Source: an uncultured Roseibium sp.
GTDB lineage: Bacteria; Pseudomonadota; Alphaproteobacteria; Rhizobiales; Stappiaceae
NCBI RefSeq assembly: GCF_947496995.1
Contig: NZ_CANMFD010000002.1
Location: forward strand, 806,001-870,000
Reading direction: 5' to 3'
DNA length: 64,000 nucleotides
Each line of letters begins with the position of its first letter. Within the stretch, counting starts at the first letter, position 1. The notes under the pieces were generated by a model. That model was not told the DNA's origin. It saw nothing but the letters and a program-made list of their open reading frames with translations, and made no database searches. Shown here in pieces: positions 38,688 to 47,620 of the stretch. Made by a program: the position numbers and the translations under genes.

Positions 38688-38702
38688 TTAATAGATTATT
38701 AA
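38688..38702 (-). promoter_or_regulatory. CtrA-type box upstream of a small membrane protein
   Basis: On the minus strand TTAA-N7-TTAACCAT, an exact CtrA-pattern match including the CCAT extension, immediately upstream of the 103-aa membrane protein. The gap 38670-39123 otherwise contains a possible minus-strand terminator (38811-38844) and no convincing gene. Confidence 0.55.
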
Positions 38703-38810
38703 TCTACCCAAGGTCGTAAAACATGCTGTTCCTGCACACAACAGGTGTGGTGCGATTTTAAGTTGTATTTTAACGAGTTTGGTTAATTTCGCTCGCTGTA
38801 TACATTGCGT

Positions 38811-38844
38811 CACAAAACAAAAGGCGCCTCCCATGAAGCGCCTT
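38811..38844 (-). terminator. Possible terminator downstream of puuE
   Basis: On the minus strand AAGGCGC, ten-base loop, GCGCCTT followed by TTGTTTTG. It is 280 bases beyond the puuE stop, so it may end a long 3' untranslated region or an unrecognised small transcript. Confidence 0.5.
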
Positions 38845-39123
38845 GTGACCTGTTACCCATCGCTCGTTCTCGCCGTAGCTATCACCTCTGCCACGTGCAG
38901 TGCCGACTTGGGAACCGCAAATCCCCTGAAATTGCGCCGTCATTGCAGGGCTTGATACTGCAATCCATGCCACGACATCAGATCAGGTCAGGCTCGAGTG
39001 CGTGGCAAAGAAGCGGCGTGGATGCCATGGCATGACGAGGAAGAAATGTTCTTCTGGTCGCCGAGACAGGACGCGCGGTTCCTCTTGCCTCATCCCCGGA
39101 CGCGCGAAGCGAGAGCGATCGGG

Positions 39124-40035
39124 TCAGCTTCGGCCATGATGCGCATGCCAGTGCCAGGCGATGTCGATCCGCCGGGCAACCCAGACGTCCTCATGGGCCA
39201 GGATATAGTCGAGGAAACGGGCAAGTGCGGCTGCGCGGCCCGGTCGCCCGACCAGACGGCAATGCAGGCCGACATTCAGCATTTTCGGCGCGCCGTCCGA
39301 CCCTTCGGCATAGAGCGTGTCGAAGGAGTCCTTGAGATAGCTGAAGAACTGGTCTCCGGAATTGAACCCCTGGATGGCGGCAAAGCGCATGTCGTTGCTA
39401 TCGAGCGTATAGGGAATCACGAGATGGTCACCGTTCGGACCGTCGACCCAGTAGGGCAAGTCATCCGCGTAGCTGTCTGAATCGTAGAGAAAACCGCCCT
39501 CCTCCATGACCAGGTCCCGGGTCTGCATGGAACATCGGCCGGTGTACCAGCCGAGAGGTCTGGCGCCGGTCACCTCTTCATGGATGCGGATCGCTTCCTG
39601 AAGCTGGCGACGCTCCTCCTCCTCGTCCATGTCTGCGTATTCGATCCACTTCAATCCGTGGGAGGCGATTTCCCAGTCGGCTTCCTTCATGGCCTCCACC
39701 ACATCGGGATTGCGCTGCAGCGCAGTCGCCACACCGTAGACCGTGACCGGCAGGGAGCGCTGGGTGAACATGCGCCAGATCCGCCAGAAGCCGGCGCGCG
39801 AGCCGTATTCATAGATCGATTCCATGTTCCAGTGACGCTTGCCCGGCCAGGGCTGCGCCCCGACGATTTCCGAGAGGAAAGCTTCGGATGCCGGGTCACC
39901 GTGCAGGATGTTGTTTTCGCCGCCTTCTTCGTAGTTCAGCACGAACTGAACCGCGATTTTCGCTCCCCCCGGCCATTGCGGATCCGGCGGTGTCCGGCCG
40001 TATCCAATCATGTCGCGCGGATAAGAATCGCTCAT
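39124..40035 (-). CDS. puuE: PuuE-type allantoinase (polysaccharide-deacetylase fold)
   Basis: 303 aa. Strong match in memory to the putative urate-catabolism NodB-like family: YPRDMIGYGRTPPDPQWPGG start, NYEEGGENNILHGD, EIASHGLKWIEY, LGWYTGR, and HCRLVGRPGRAAAL. These proteins hydrolyse allantoin to allantoate in purine breakdown and work without the usual metal site in characterised cases. GGAG lies before the ATG at 40035. No other ureide genes are nearby, so it stands alone. Confidence 0.88.
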   Translation of the reverse strand: MSDSYPRDMIGYGRTPPDPQWPGGAKIAVQFVLNYEEGGENNILHGDPASEAFLSEIVGAQPWPGKRHWNMESIYEYGSRAGFWRIWRMFTQRSLPVTVYGVATALQRNPDVVEAMKEADWEIASHGLKWIEYADMDEEEERRQLQEAIRIHEEVTGARPLGWYTGRCSMQTRDLVMEEGGFLYDSDSYADDLPYWVDGPNGDHLVIPYTLDSNDMRFAAIQGFNSGDQFFSYLKDSFDTLYAEGSDGAPKMLNVGLHCRLVGRPGRAAALARFLDYILAHEDVWVARRIDIAWHWHAHHGRS

Positions 40036-40210
40036 TTTTCACTCCAGGCAGTCTTTCGCTTTCGACAAAAGAGCGCATCCGGACAAGCCGTGCAAGCATG
40101 CAGACAATCGTCCTTGGCAAAAATGCCGGTAAGTAAAATTTTACAGGAGCTGTTACCGGGGTTTTAGAAGCTGCGACGCTATAAATCGCCTCTCAAACAA
40201 GGAGAACGTC

Positions 40211-40360
40211 ATGACTGAAAGGCCCGAAGAGATGAAGCTCTCATCCGCAGGATTGCTGCTTCTTCTTGCGGCTGCCGCCATGACGCTGTTCGCCGATTTC
40301 GACCCGCGCCAGACGAACGGCGCCAAGGCGAACGTCGTCTACCGGACGCTGGCAGACTAA
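40211..40360 (+). CDS. 49-residue single-pass membrane protein
   Basis: Small ORF with an excellent ribosome binding site (AAGGAG, spacing six). The protein starts MTERPEEMKLSS, has one hydrophobic helix at about 13-28 (AGLLLLLAAAAMTLFA) and a polar C-terminus (DFDPRQTNGAKANVVYRTLAD). It is flanked by puuE (divergent) and a convergent membrane protein. Family unknown. The coding call rests on the ribosome binding site, composition and clean fit to the gap. Confidence 0.6.
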   Translation: MTERPEEMKLSSAGLLLLLAAAAMTLFADFDPRQTNGAKANVVYRTLAD

Positions 40361-40373
40361 AGTTCAAATATTT

Positions 40374-40733
40374 TCAGTGGCGGCGGCCGCCCGCCGCGAC
40401 CGGCAGCGGCTTGAGATCGTTTTTCATGCGCATCGGGCGGGATCTCGACGGGGTCGCGCCTCCGGCATCGTTTTCACCAAGCAGCATGATGGCCGATCCG
40501 ATGACGACGGATCCGAGCGTGATCACCAGCGCAATGGCCAGCATGATGACCGGGAGAACCGGATCGTCGGAATTGAGCACCAGCACACGTAAATTGCCGA
40601 TGTTGGCCCAGAAAATTCCGGCAAGAACCAGGCCGGCGACAGCAATTCCGGCAGTAGCGTTGATTGCCAATAATCTGAACAGGGGATCGCGCGGCAGTTT
40701 CAGCCGGCCGACAATCTTGCCAATCCTGTCCAT
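40374..40733 (-). CDS. Small membrane protein, unknown function
   Basis: 119 aa with two hydrophobic helices at about 20-48 (LLAINATAGIAVAGLVLAGI) and 58-86 (VIMLAIALVITLGSVVIGSA), an acidic Asn/Asp loop between them and a basic tail (PMRMKNDLK). GGAGAC precedes the ATG at 40733. Convergent with the 49-residue gene. No family recognised. Confidence 0.72.
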   Translation of the reverse strand: MDRIGKIVGRLKLPRDPLFRLLAINATAGIAVAGLVLAGIFWANIGNLRVLVLNSDDPVLPVIMLAIALVITLGSVVIGSAIMLLGENDAGGATPSRSRPMRMKNDLKPLPVAAGGRRH

Positions 40734-40924
40734 CTCGCCGTCTCCCGATGCTGCAATTGCGAATAGAACTCACTCCATTCTAACGCCCGCCCTGCACCTT
40801 CAACAAGCTGTCAAAAGGAGCGATCAGGATCGAAGCGGTTTGGATTGACGGATTTTGTTGCCCAAACATGGAAAAATTGTGCGTCGCACTCTTGAATGAA
40901 GAGGTGAAGGCATATATTTGTTCG

Positions 40925-40943
40925 ATATATCGGTCCGGTATAT
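40925..40943. promoter_or_regulatory. Palindrome upstream of padR-family gene
   Basis: ATATATCGG-T-CCGGTATAT: eight of nine positions pair. It lies 99 bases upstream of the PadR regulator and fits an autoregulatory operator controlling the regulator-MFP-RND operon. PadR-type operators are usually AT-rich inverted repeats. The remaining gap 40734-41042 shows no gene. Confidence 0.5.
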
Positions 40944-41042
40944 GTGACTTTTGACAGGTCTGCCGAGTGGGCTCTTCCTGTCATTCCATCACGCTGGAAG
41001 GACCGTCGATCCGGGAGAGAGCTCCCGGCCGCGGAGAAATTG

Positions 41043-41600
41043 ATGAGCGTACGCAGCCTATGTCTTGCAATCCTGTCTTTCGGGGATGCCACCGGATACG
41101 AGATCCGGAAGGAGTCCACGGACGGTCGGTTCAGCTATTTCGAAGACGCGAGCTTCGGGTCGATCTATCCGGCCCTGGCGCGTCTTGAGTCGGAAGGGCT
41201 GGTGACCGTGCGCGAGGAACCGCAGGCCGGCAAACCCGCACGGAAGGTCTATTCGATCACCGAAGCCGGGCGGGCGGAATTCATAAGCTCACTTTGCGAA
41301 CCCCAGGCACCGGACACCTTCAAATCCCCGTTTCTGCTCATCGCCCTGAATGCGGCGCAGCTTCCGCCGGAAGTCGTCCGCCGCGCGCTGGAGCGCCGCA
41401 GGGCTCAGGTGCAGGAGGAATTGCGCCTGCTGACCGACACACACAAAGACACTGCTTGCCCGCACCCCGGCTCCGGATGGACACGGGACTACGGCATTGC
41501 CTGCATGAATTTCACCCTCACCTATCTGGAAGAACACGGTGAGGCCTTGATCAAAATTGCTGAAGACGCAGCCAGCCCACATACGGCGGCCGCTGAGTAA
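41043..41600 (+). CDS. PadR-family transcriptional regulator
   Basis: 185 aa from the ATG at 41043 (GGAG upstream; the frame extends 33 codons further back). Winged helix with the PadR pattern: GYEIRKE, FGSIYPALARLESEGLV, KPARKVYSITEAGR; then a C-terminal helical dimerisation region. Directly upstream of an MFP/RND efflux pair, so it most likely represses that operon and is relieved by a ligand. Confidence 0.9.
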   Translation: MSVRSLCLAILSFGDATGYEIRKESTDGRFSYFEDASFGSIYPALARLESEGLVTVREEPQAGKPARKVYSITEAGRAEFISSLCEPQAPDTFKSPFLLIALNAAQLPPEVVRRALERRRAQVQEELRLLTDTHKDTACPHPGSGWTRDYGIACMNFTLTYLEEHGEALIKIAEDAASPHTAAAE

Positions 41601-41626
41601 GCCTGAAGTTTCGGAGACAAGACATA

Positions 41627-42730
41627 ATGCGTGTGAAACTTTCCTACGTCCTGGCAGCCGGACTAGCGGCAGGCATCGGTTTCTGGATGTACACCGGCAC
41701 GGTGGTAATCGGCGGCGTGGGCGACGGCGAAAATGCGGCGCCGACTCCGGCTCTGCGCGTCAGCCAGGCGACCAGCGCCCCTTTCCGTGTTCAGGTTCAA
41801 GAATTGGTCGCTCAGGACCGCCGGGCTGTTCTGGAAGTTCGCGGGAGAACGGAAGCCGAGGCGAAGGTCGCCGTGCGGACCGTGACCACCGACACCGTGG
41901 TCGAACGCCCGGCCCGCGAGGGCAGCCGTGTGTCTGCAGGTGATATCCTTTGTGTCCTTGACCGGGGAACCCGTGAGGCAAGCGTGCTGGAAGCGAAGGC
42001 CGTGCTGGCCCAGGCAAAACTCGACCACGATGCGGCCACGCAGTTGAACAGCAAGGGCTTCACCGCCGAAAACCGTGTAGCCGCCGTCCTCGCTCAGCGC
42101 GACGCTGCCAGGGCCCGCCTCAAGGAGGCCGAGCTCGAACTCCAGCGCACCGTGATAAAATCCCCCATCGACGGCGTTATCGAAAGCCCGATGGCGGAAG
42201 TCGGAGCGCATCTGGAAAATGGCGATATCTGTGCGACGGTGATCGATTCCGATCCGATGATTGCCATCGGGCAGGTGTCCGAACTGGAAATCAGCCACGT
42301 CTCCGAGGGCATGCCGGCGACGGTCAAGCTGGTGACCGGTGAATCCCTCGACGGCAAGGTGCGCTACATCTCGCCATCAGCCAATCCCGACACAAAGACG
42401 TTTCGCATCGAGATTGAATTGCCGAACGCGGACGGCAGGGCCCGGGACGGTGTCACCGCTCTCACAATGCTGTCCCTGCCGGCTGAAAAGGCCCACTTGA
42501 TCTCGCCGGCAATTCTGACGCTCAACGATGCGGGACAAGTTGGAATTCGCGGCGTGGACGAAAATAACAAGACCGTCTTTTATCCAGTCAAGGTTCTCGG
42601 CGGCGACCAGGACGGCATGTGGATCGGCGGACTGCCGGACAAAGTGACCGCCATCACCGTTGGGCAGGAATATGTCTCGGACGGACAGATTGTGGAACCG
42701 GTTCTTCAGACCGCAGAGGTCAGCAAATGA
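41627..42730 (+). CDS. RND efflux periplasmic adaptor subunit (MFP)
   Basis: 367 aa. N-terminal membrane anchor at about 5-25 without a lipobox, then adaptor architecture: barrel-sandwich half (VERPAREGSRVSAGDILCVLD), alpha-hairpin about 120-180 (ASVLEAKAVLAQAKLDHDAA), second lipoyl half (SPIDGVIESPMAEVGAHL), beta-barrel and membrane-proximal domain. Couples the RND pump to an outer-membrane channel. Its stop overlaps the pump start by four bases (ATGA). No TolC-like gene is adjacent. Confidence 0.92.
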   Translation: MRVKLSYVLAAGLAAGIGFWMYTGTVVIGGVGDGENAAPTPALRVSQATSAPFRVQVQELVAQDRRAVLEVRGRTEAEAKVAVRTVTTDTVVERPAREGSRVSAGDILCVLDRGTREASVLEAKAVLAQAKLDHDAATQLNSKGFTAENRVAAVLAQRDAARARLKEAELELQRTVIKSPIDGVIESPMAEVGAHLENGDICATVIDSDPMIAIGQVSELEISHVSEGMPATVKLVTGESLDGKVRYISPSANPDTKTFRIEIELPNADGRARDGVTALTMLSLPAEKAHLISPAILTLNDAGQVGIRGVDENNKTVFYPVKVLGGDQDGMWIGGLPDKVTAITVGQEYVSDGQIVEPVLQTAEVSK

Positions 42731-45700
42731 TAGACTTGCTCGAAGGCGTTCTTCGCCGCCCAAAGACTGTTTTCGTCATGATGCTGGCGCTGATCATCGC
42801 CGGTACGGCGACCTATATTTCCATTCCGAAGGAAGCAAGTCCGGATATCGACCTGCCGATCTTCTACATCTCCATCACCCAGCAGGGCATTTCGCCGGAA
42901 GATTCCGAGCGTCTGCTGGTACGGCCGATGGAGACGGAGTTGCGCGGGTTGGACGGCCTGAAGGAAATCACCGCGATCGCGTCGGAAAGCCACGCGGGCA
43001 TCGTCCTTGAATTCGACATCTCGTTCAACAAGGACGAGGCGCTGGCGGATGTGCGCGACAAGGTCGATCAGGCAAAGAGCAAGCTTCCGGACGAGGCCGA
43101 AGAGCCGACCATCACGGAAATGAACTTCGCACTGGCGCCGACGATGATCATCGCCCTTTCGGGCAATGTTCCAGAGCGTACGCTCTATCAGCACGCCCGC
43201 AGGCTCAAGGATGAAATCGAGGCGATCGACTCCGTGCGTTCGGCGGATCTCACCGGCCACCGGGAAGAGCTGCTGGAAGTTCTGATCGACACCCAGAAGC
43301 TGGAATCCTATTCGATCACGCAGCAGGAACTGCTCAATACGCTGCAGCTCAACAACCAGCTGGTTCCGGCCGGTTTCATCGACGGCGGCAAGGGCCGGTT
43401 CAACGTCAAGGTTCCCGGTCTCGTCGAAACGGCTGAAGATGTTTACACCCTGCCCTTGAAACAGAGCGGCGAAGGTGTCGTCACCCTGGCAGACGTTGCC
43501 GAAATCCGCCGCACGTTCAAGGATGCGAACGCCTATACGCGCGTCAACGGCAATCCGGCGATCTCCCTTCAGGTGGTCAAGCGCATCGGCACGAACATCA
43601 TCGAGAACAACACCGCCGTGCGGGAGATCGTCGAGAAGGCATCGGAAGATTGGCCTGAGACGATCCGCGTCGACATGATGCTCGACCAGTCGAACAACAT
43701 CTTCGAAGTGCTCGGCTCGCTGCAATCCTCGATCCTGACCGCGATCTTCCTGGTGATGATCCTGGTGCTGGCCGCGCTCGGATTGCGATCCGCCCTGCTT
43801 GTCGGCCTTGCGATCCCGACCTCCTTCATGATCGGCTTTCTCATCCTCGGCGGCATCGGCCAGACGGTCAACAACATGGTCATGTTCGGCCTCGTGCTGA
43901 CGGTGGGCCTGCTTGTCGATGGTGCGATCGTGATGACCGAATATGCCGACCGGAAGATCCAGGAAGGCATGGAGGACCGCGAGGCCTATATCCGCGCCGC
44001 AAAGCTGATGTTCTGGCCGATCGTCTCCTCGACCGCGACGACACTGGTGGCCTTCCTACCGATGCTGTTGTGGCCAGGTGTCGCCGGCGAGTTCATGAGC
44101 TATCTGCCGATCATGGTGATCATCGTCCTGACCGCGTCGCTGTTCACAGCGATGGTGTTCCTGCCGGTGACCGGCGGCATACTGGCTCAGGTCTCGCACT
44201 GGATGAGCCGCCATGCCACCGCGCTGCTGGCCCTGACCATTGCATTGCTTTTCGCTCTCGCGGTGATCGCAGGCCCGTTCGTGCCACTCGCGCTGTCCGG
44301 GTTCGTTTCAGCCGGTCTGATCCAGCCCGTGACAATCCTGCTTGGCATTCTTGCCTTCGTCGTGATCGGCTATTTCTCCTACCGCATCCTGCGTCCGTTC
44401 GTTCGCTGGTCGCAGGCGCGCGCGGCCAAACGCGCCGAGCTGGACAGGATAGAAGCTGCCAAACTTTCAGGATCGGAGGCCTTTGACGTCAAGACCGTTC
44501 GCGGCTTCACCGGCATCTATGTGCGGATCCTGAAGCTGTTTGCCGGCAACCCCATCGGTAACGTCGCTGCGATTCTTCTGCTGGTTGTCAGTTGCGCCGC
44601 CATCATCGGCGCCTTCGTGGCCAATCCCACCGGTGTGCAGTTCTTCATCGATGAGGAACCGGAACAGGCCGTCGTGCTGGTTTCGGGCCGGGGCAACATG
44701 TCGGCGGGCGAGGCCCGTGATCTGGTCGTCCAGGTGGAAGACAGGATCATGACGATCCCCGGCATTGAAAACGTCATCACCAATGCATTTCCTCCGGGCG
44801 GGTCTTCCGGCGGTCCGGCGGTCGGGGATGTCCAGGACAAGCCTGCCGACGTGATGGGCGAAATCAACATCGAGCTTGCCGATTTCTGCTGCCGGCGCGT
44901 GGCGAAGGAAATCTTCGCCGATATCCGCACCCAGACGGCGGATATCCCCGGTATCAAGGTTGAAACCCGCAAGATCGAAGGCGGGCCGCCGACTGGCAAG
45001 GATATCCAGCTTGAGGTCAAGTCGACCGACTATGACGACATGGTCGCGGCGGTTGCCAAAATCCGGGACCACATCAACGGTGAAGAGGTCCTGATGGATC
45101 AGGAGGACGACCGTCCCCTGCCCGGCATCGAATGGCAGATTTCCATCGACCGGGAACAGGCCGGCCGCTACCAGGCCCATATCGCCTCTGTCGGCAACAT
45201 GGTCCAGCTCGTCACCAACGGTGTCCTGATCGGGACATACCGGCCGGGCGACAGCGAGGACGAGGTGGATATCCGCGTCCGGCTGCCGGAAAACGAACGC
45301 AGCATCGGCCGCTTCGACCAGTTGCGCCTGCAGACCAGTCTCGGCCTGGTGCCGATGGCGAATTTCGTCAGCCGCGTACCGGCGCCGAAAGTGTCAGAGA
45401 TCGTTCGCCGGGACGGGCTCTATTCGATGATGGTGAAAGCCACCGTCAACCCGGAGTCCGGGTCGAACCCGACGGAACAGGTCGCGGCGTTCCAGAGCTG
45501 GCTGGACGGTCAGACATGGCCGGAGAACGTTTATCTGAAGTTCCGCGGTGCGGACGAGGACCAGCAGGAGTCGGGCGAGTTCCTGATGAAGGCGATGGTT
45601 GCCTCGCTGTTCCTGATGTTCCTGATCCTGCTGACCCAGTTCAACTCGTTCTACCAGACATTCCTGACCCTCTCGACGGTGATCCTGTCGGTCTTCGGCG

Positions 45701-46293
45701 TGCTGCTGGGCATGCTCATCACCAACCAGCCCTTCTCGATCATCATGACCGGGACCGGGGTGGTGGCGCTGGCGGGGATCGTGGTGAACAACGCCATCGT
45801 TCTGATCGACACCTACAACCGGTTCATTGAAGACGGACTGCCACCGCTTGACGCGATCCTGAAAACATCCGCCCAGCGAATCCGTCCGATCCTGCTGACC
45901 ACGATCACCACCATCGCGGGTCTCATCCCGATGGCGACCATGGTCAACTTCGACTTCTTCAACCAGGTGATCGCCTATGGCGGCATTACAGCGGTGTGGT
46001 GGGTGCAGCTGGCAACGGCGGTAATTTCCGGCCTCGCCTTCTCGACCCTGCTAACCCTTCTGATGATCCCCGTGATGATCGCAGCGCCAAGTGTGTGGTC
46101 CAATCTGTTCGCGACCATCTTCGCCTTCTCCCAGCGCAAACTGGGCTACGCGATGCTGCCGGCCACAGACGGAGCACATGCCGATACGCTGCAGGAGAAC
46201 AATGACAGGGCTGCCGCGACGGTCGTTTCCCTGCCGAAACCGGCTTCACCCAAGCTTCCCCCGCAAGAAGATCTGCCGCACGCGGCGGAATGA
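42727..46293 (+). CDS. RND-family efflux pump, permease subunit
   Basis: 1188 aa from the ATG at 42727. AcrB/MexB-type hydrophobe/amphiphile efflux fold: N-terminal helix then PKEASPDIDLP, periplasmic pore domains, TM4 region with GLLVDGAIVMTEYADRK, second-half homologues such as VNNAIVLIDTYNRF. About 140 residues longer than AcrB. Roughly residues 490-590 add two hydrophobic segments and a basic linker between the two halves. Substrate unknown; the adaptor upstream and PadR suggest drugs, phenolics or lipophilic compounds. Confidence 0.93.
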   Translation: MIDLLEGVLRRPKTVFVMMLALIIAGTATYISIPKEASPDIDLPIFYISITQQGISPEDSERLLVRPMETELRGLDGLKEITAIASESHAGIVLEFDISFNKDEALADVRDKVDQAKSKLPDEAEEPTITEMNFALAPTMIIALSGNVPERTLYQHARRLKDEIEAIDSVRSADLTGHREELLEVLIDTQKLESYSITQQELLNTLQLNNQLVPAGFIDGGKGRFNVKVPGLVETAEDVYTLPLKQSGEGVVTLADVAEIRRTFKDANAYTRVNGNPAISLQVVKRIGTNIIENNTAVREIVEKASEDWPETIRVDMMLDQSNNIFEVLGSLQSSILTAIFLVMILVLAALGLRSALLVGLAIPTSFMIGFLILGGIGQTVNNMVMFGLVLTVGLLVDGAIVMTEYADRKIQEGMEDREAYIRAAKLMFWPIVSSTATTLVAFLPMLLWPGVAGEFMSYLPIMVIIVLTASLFTAMVFLPVTGGILAQVSHWMSRHATALLALTIALLFALAVIAGPFVPLALSGFVSAGLIQPVTILLGILAFVVIGYFSYRILRPFVRWSQARAAKRAELDRIEAAKLSGSEAFDVKTVRGFTGIYVRILKLFAGNPIGNVAAILLLVVSCAAIIGAFVANPTGVQFFIDEEPEQAVVLVSGRGNMSAGEARDLVVQVEDRIMTIPGIENVITNAFPPGGSSGGPAVGDVQDKPADVMGEINIELADFCCRRVAKEIFADIRTQTADIPGIKVETRKIEGGPPTGKDIQLEVKSTDYDDMVAAVAKIRDHINGEEVLMDQEDDRPLPGIEWQISIDREQAGRYQAHIASVGNMVQLVTNGVLIGTYRPGDSEDEVDIRVRLPENERSIGRFDQLRLQTSLGLVPMANFVSRVPAPKVSEIVRRDGLYSMMVKATVNPESGSNPTEQVAAFQSWLDGQTWPENVYLKFRGADEDQQESGEFLMKAMVASLFLMFLILLTQFNSFYQTFLTLSTVILSVFGVLLGMLITNQPFSIIMTGTGVVALAGIVVNNAIVLIDTYNRFIEDGLPPLDAILKTSAQRIRPILLTTITTIAGLIPMATMVNFDFFNQVIAYGGITAVWWVQLATAVISGLAFSTLLTLLMIPVMIAAPSVWSNLFATIFAFSQRKLGYAMLPATDGAHADTLQENNDRAAATVVSLPKPASPKLPPQEDLPHAAE

Positions 46294-46311
46294 AGCCACG
46301 ACAAAACATGA

Positions 46312-46338
46312 GGGCCGCCGGTATCCGGCGGCCCTTTT
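46312..46338 (+). terminator. Terminator of the PadR-RND operon
   Basis: GGGCCGCCGG stem, three-base TAT loop and TTTT, 18 bases after the RND gene. It lies in the 307-base gap 46294-46600, whose other content is the promoter and operator of the MarR-GNAT gene. Confidence 0.85.
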
Positions 46339-46543
46339 CGCTGAAAAGGTTGTCTTCTCACCGTCGTCATCCAGGTCTGGCGAAACGCGAGACCGGTGAG
46401 TCACGAGACCTTTTGTTCCAGTGACCTTTTCCCACCGACAAACATTGCCTCTCCGATCTCTCATCCGTACCGCATCCGGGACGACGAACGGACGTTTGCC
46501 ACTGAACTGAGTGCACCGTGTTCAGTCCTGTGGACGCTTTCAC

Positions 46544-46572
46544 TTGAAATCCGCTCCGGCTACCCATATAGT
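46544..46572 (+). promoter_or_regulatory. Strong sigma70-type promoter of the MarR-GNAT gene
   Basis: TTGAAA (46544-46549), exactly 17 bases, TATAGT (46567-46572). The -10 is embedded in the left arm of a 13-bp inverted repeat, the layout expected for an autorepressed gene. Transcription would begin near 46579. Confidence 0.7.
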
Positions 46573-46594
46573 TGCTTAATACAACTATATGGGT
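46562..46594. promoter_or_regulatory. Perfect 13-bp inverted repeat, MarR-type operator
   Basis: ACCCATATAGTTG, seven bases CTTAATA, then the exact complement. The inner TAGTTG-N7-CAACTA part resembles MarR/SlyA/OhrR-class sites. It overlaps the -10 element and the transcription start of the downstream MarR-GNAT fusion. As RNA only the part downstream of about 46579 would be present, so a DNA operator is more likely than a terminator. Confidence 0.7.
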
Positions 46595-46600
46595 TTCAAC

Positions 46601-47554
46601 ATGACCACAACCTCTCCCGCCCTCGTCAAGGACGTCCGCGCCGCCTCCCGGAAGCTGGTCCGGGAATTCGGTTTTCTCGACAAGACCATCGCCGGAACCA
46701 ACCTTTCCGGTTCGGGTGTTCACGCCATCATGGAAATCGGGCTTCATCCGGGCATCACGGCCAAGGAACTGGCAGCCAGGCTGAAACTGGAAAAATCCAC
46801 CATCAGCCGGCTGCTGAAAACGCTCGAAAAGCGGGACGAGATTGAGCTGACCCGGTCCGAGACGGACCGCCGAGCCTTCGGTTTGAACCTGACGGCGGAA
46901 GGCAAGAAGACCTTTCGGACAGTCGATCAGTTCGGTGAGCGACTGGCGCGCGGCGCTCTTTCAAGGGTAAGGGGGATGACAGCCGAAATCGTGGCCCAAA
47001 GCCTCTCCGCCTATGCCGATGCGCTGCCGTCGCCTGACGAGGCTACGGACGGGTCGCACCCTTCCCTCGAGATCGTGGAAGGCTATCAGACCGGTATGAT
47101 CGGCGACATCGCCGCGATGCATGCCCGCACCCACGGGCCGATCGTCGGCATGGGACCAGCCTTTGAAAGCGTTGTCTCAAAAGCCATGGCCGAGTTCATG
47201 CCGCGTATCGGCAATCCGGCGAACAACAGCTGGTGCGTTGTAGAGGACGGACAGATCATCGGGTCGATCAGCATCGATGGCGAGGACCTTGGTGACAATA
47301 TCGCTCATCTGCGCTGGTTCATCCTGTCGGAGCGCCTGCGCGGCAAGGGGCTCGGCAAGGCCCTCCTCCTGAAGGCACTCACCCATTGCGACAGGCTCGG
47401 ATTTGACGAAATTCATCTCTGGACCCTGAAGGGCCTCGAAGCCGCCCGCGGCTTATACGAAAAACACAGCTTCGTGCTGGTCGAAGAATATGTCGGCGAT
47501 CAGTGGGGCAAGGCGGTCACCGAACAGAAATTCATCCGCAGACGGCCGAAGTAA
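46601..47554 (+). CDS. MarR-family HTH / GNAT acetyltransferase fusion
   Basis: 317 aa from the ATG at 46601; an ATG at 46589 lies inside the operator and near the transcript start and is less likely. Residues 1-145: MarR winged helix (GITAKELAARLKLEKSTISR, LLKTLEKRDEIEL). Residues about 160-317: GNAT fold with acetyl-CoA loop LRGKGLGKALL and C-terminal GLYEKHSF. The architecture is known in other bacteria but the acetylated substrate is not. Likely autoregulated through the palindrome. Confidence 0.9.
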   Translation: MTTTSPALVKDVRAASRKLVREFGFLDKTIAGTNLSGSGVHAIMEIGLHPGITAKELAARLKLEKSTISRLLKTLEKRDEIELTRSETDRRAFGLNLTAEGKKTFRTVDQFGERLARGALSRVRGMTAEIVAQSLSAYADALPSPDEATDGSHPSLEIVEGYQTGMIGDIAAMHARTHGPIVGMGPAFESVVSKAMAEFMPRIGNPANNSWCVVEDGQIIGSISIDGEDLGDNIAHLRWFILSERLRGKGLGKALLLKALTHCDRLGFDEIHLWTLKGLEAARGLYEKHSFVLVEEYVGDQWGKAVTEQKFIRRRPK

Positions 47555-47620
47555 CAGCGCTTATCTCCCGTGACGGAGCAGATGTTTGCCCGTAAGCACC
47601 CCTGACAAACTTCGCTTGTC

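Noticed and set aside
38833-38955. Forty-residue ORF MKRLVTCYPS... resembling a signal peptide
   Set aside because: No ribosome binding site, overlaps the putative terminator stem, and ends abruptly; more likely chance.
38770-38973. 67-codon minus-strand ORF
   Set aside because: Composition unlike the neighbouring genes, no ribosome binding site or family resemblance.
46562-46594. Attenuator hairpin reading of the 13-bp repeat
   Set aside because: The left arm overlaps the -10 element and would not be in the transcript; a DNA operator is the simpler reading.
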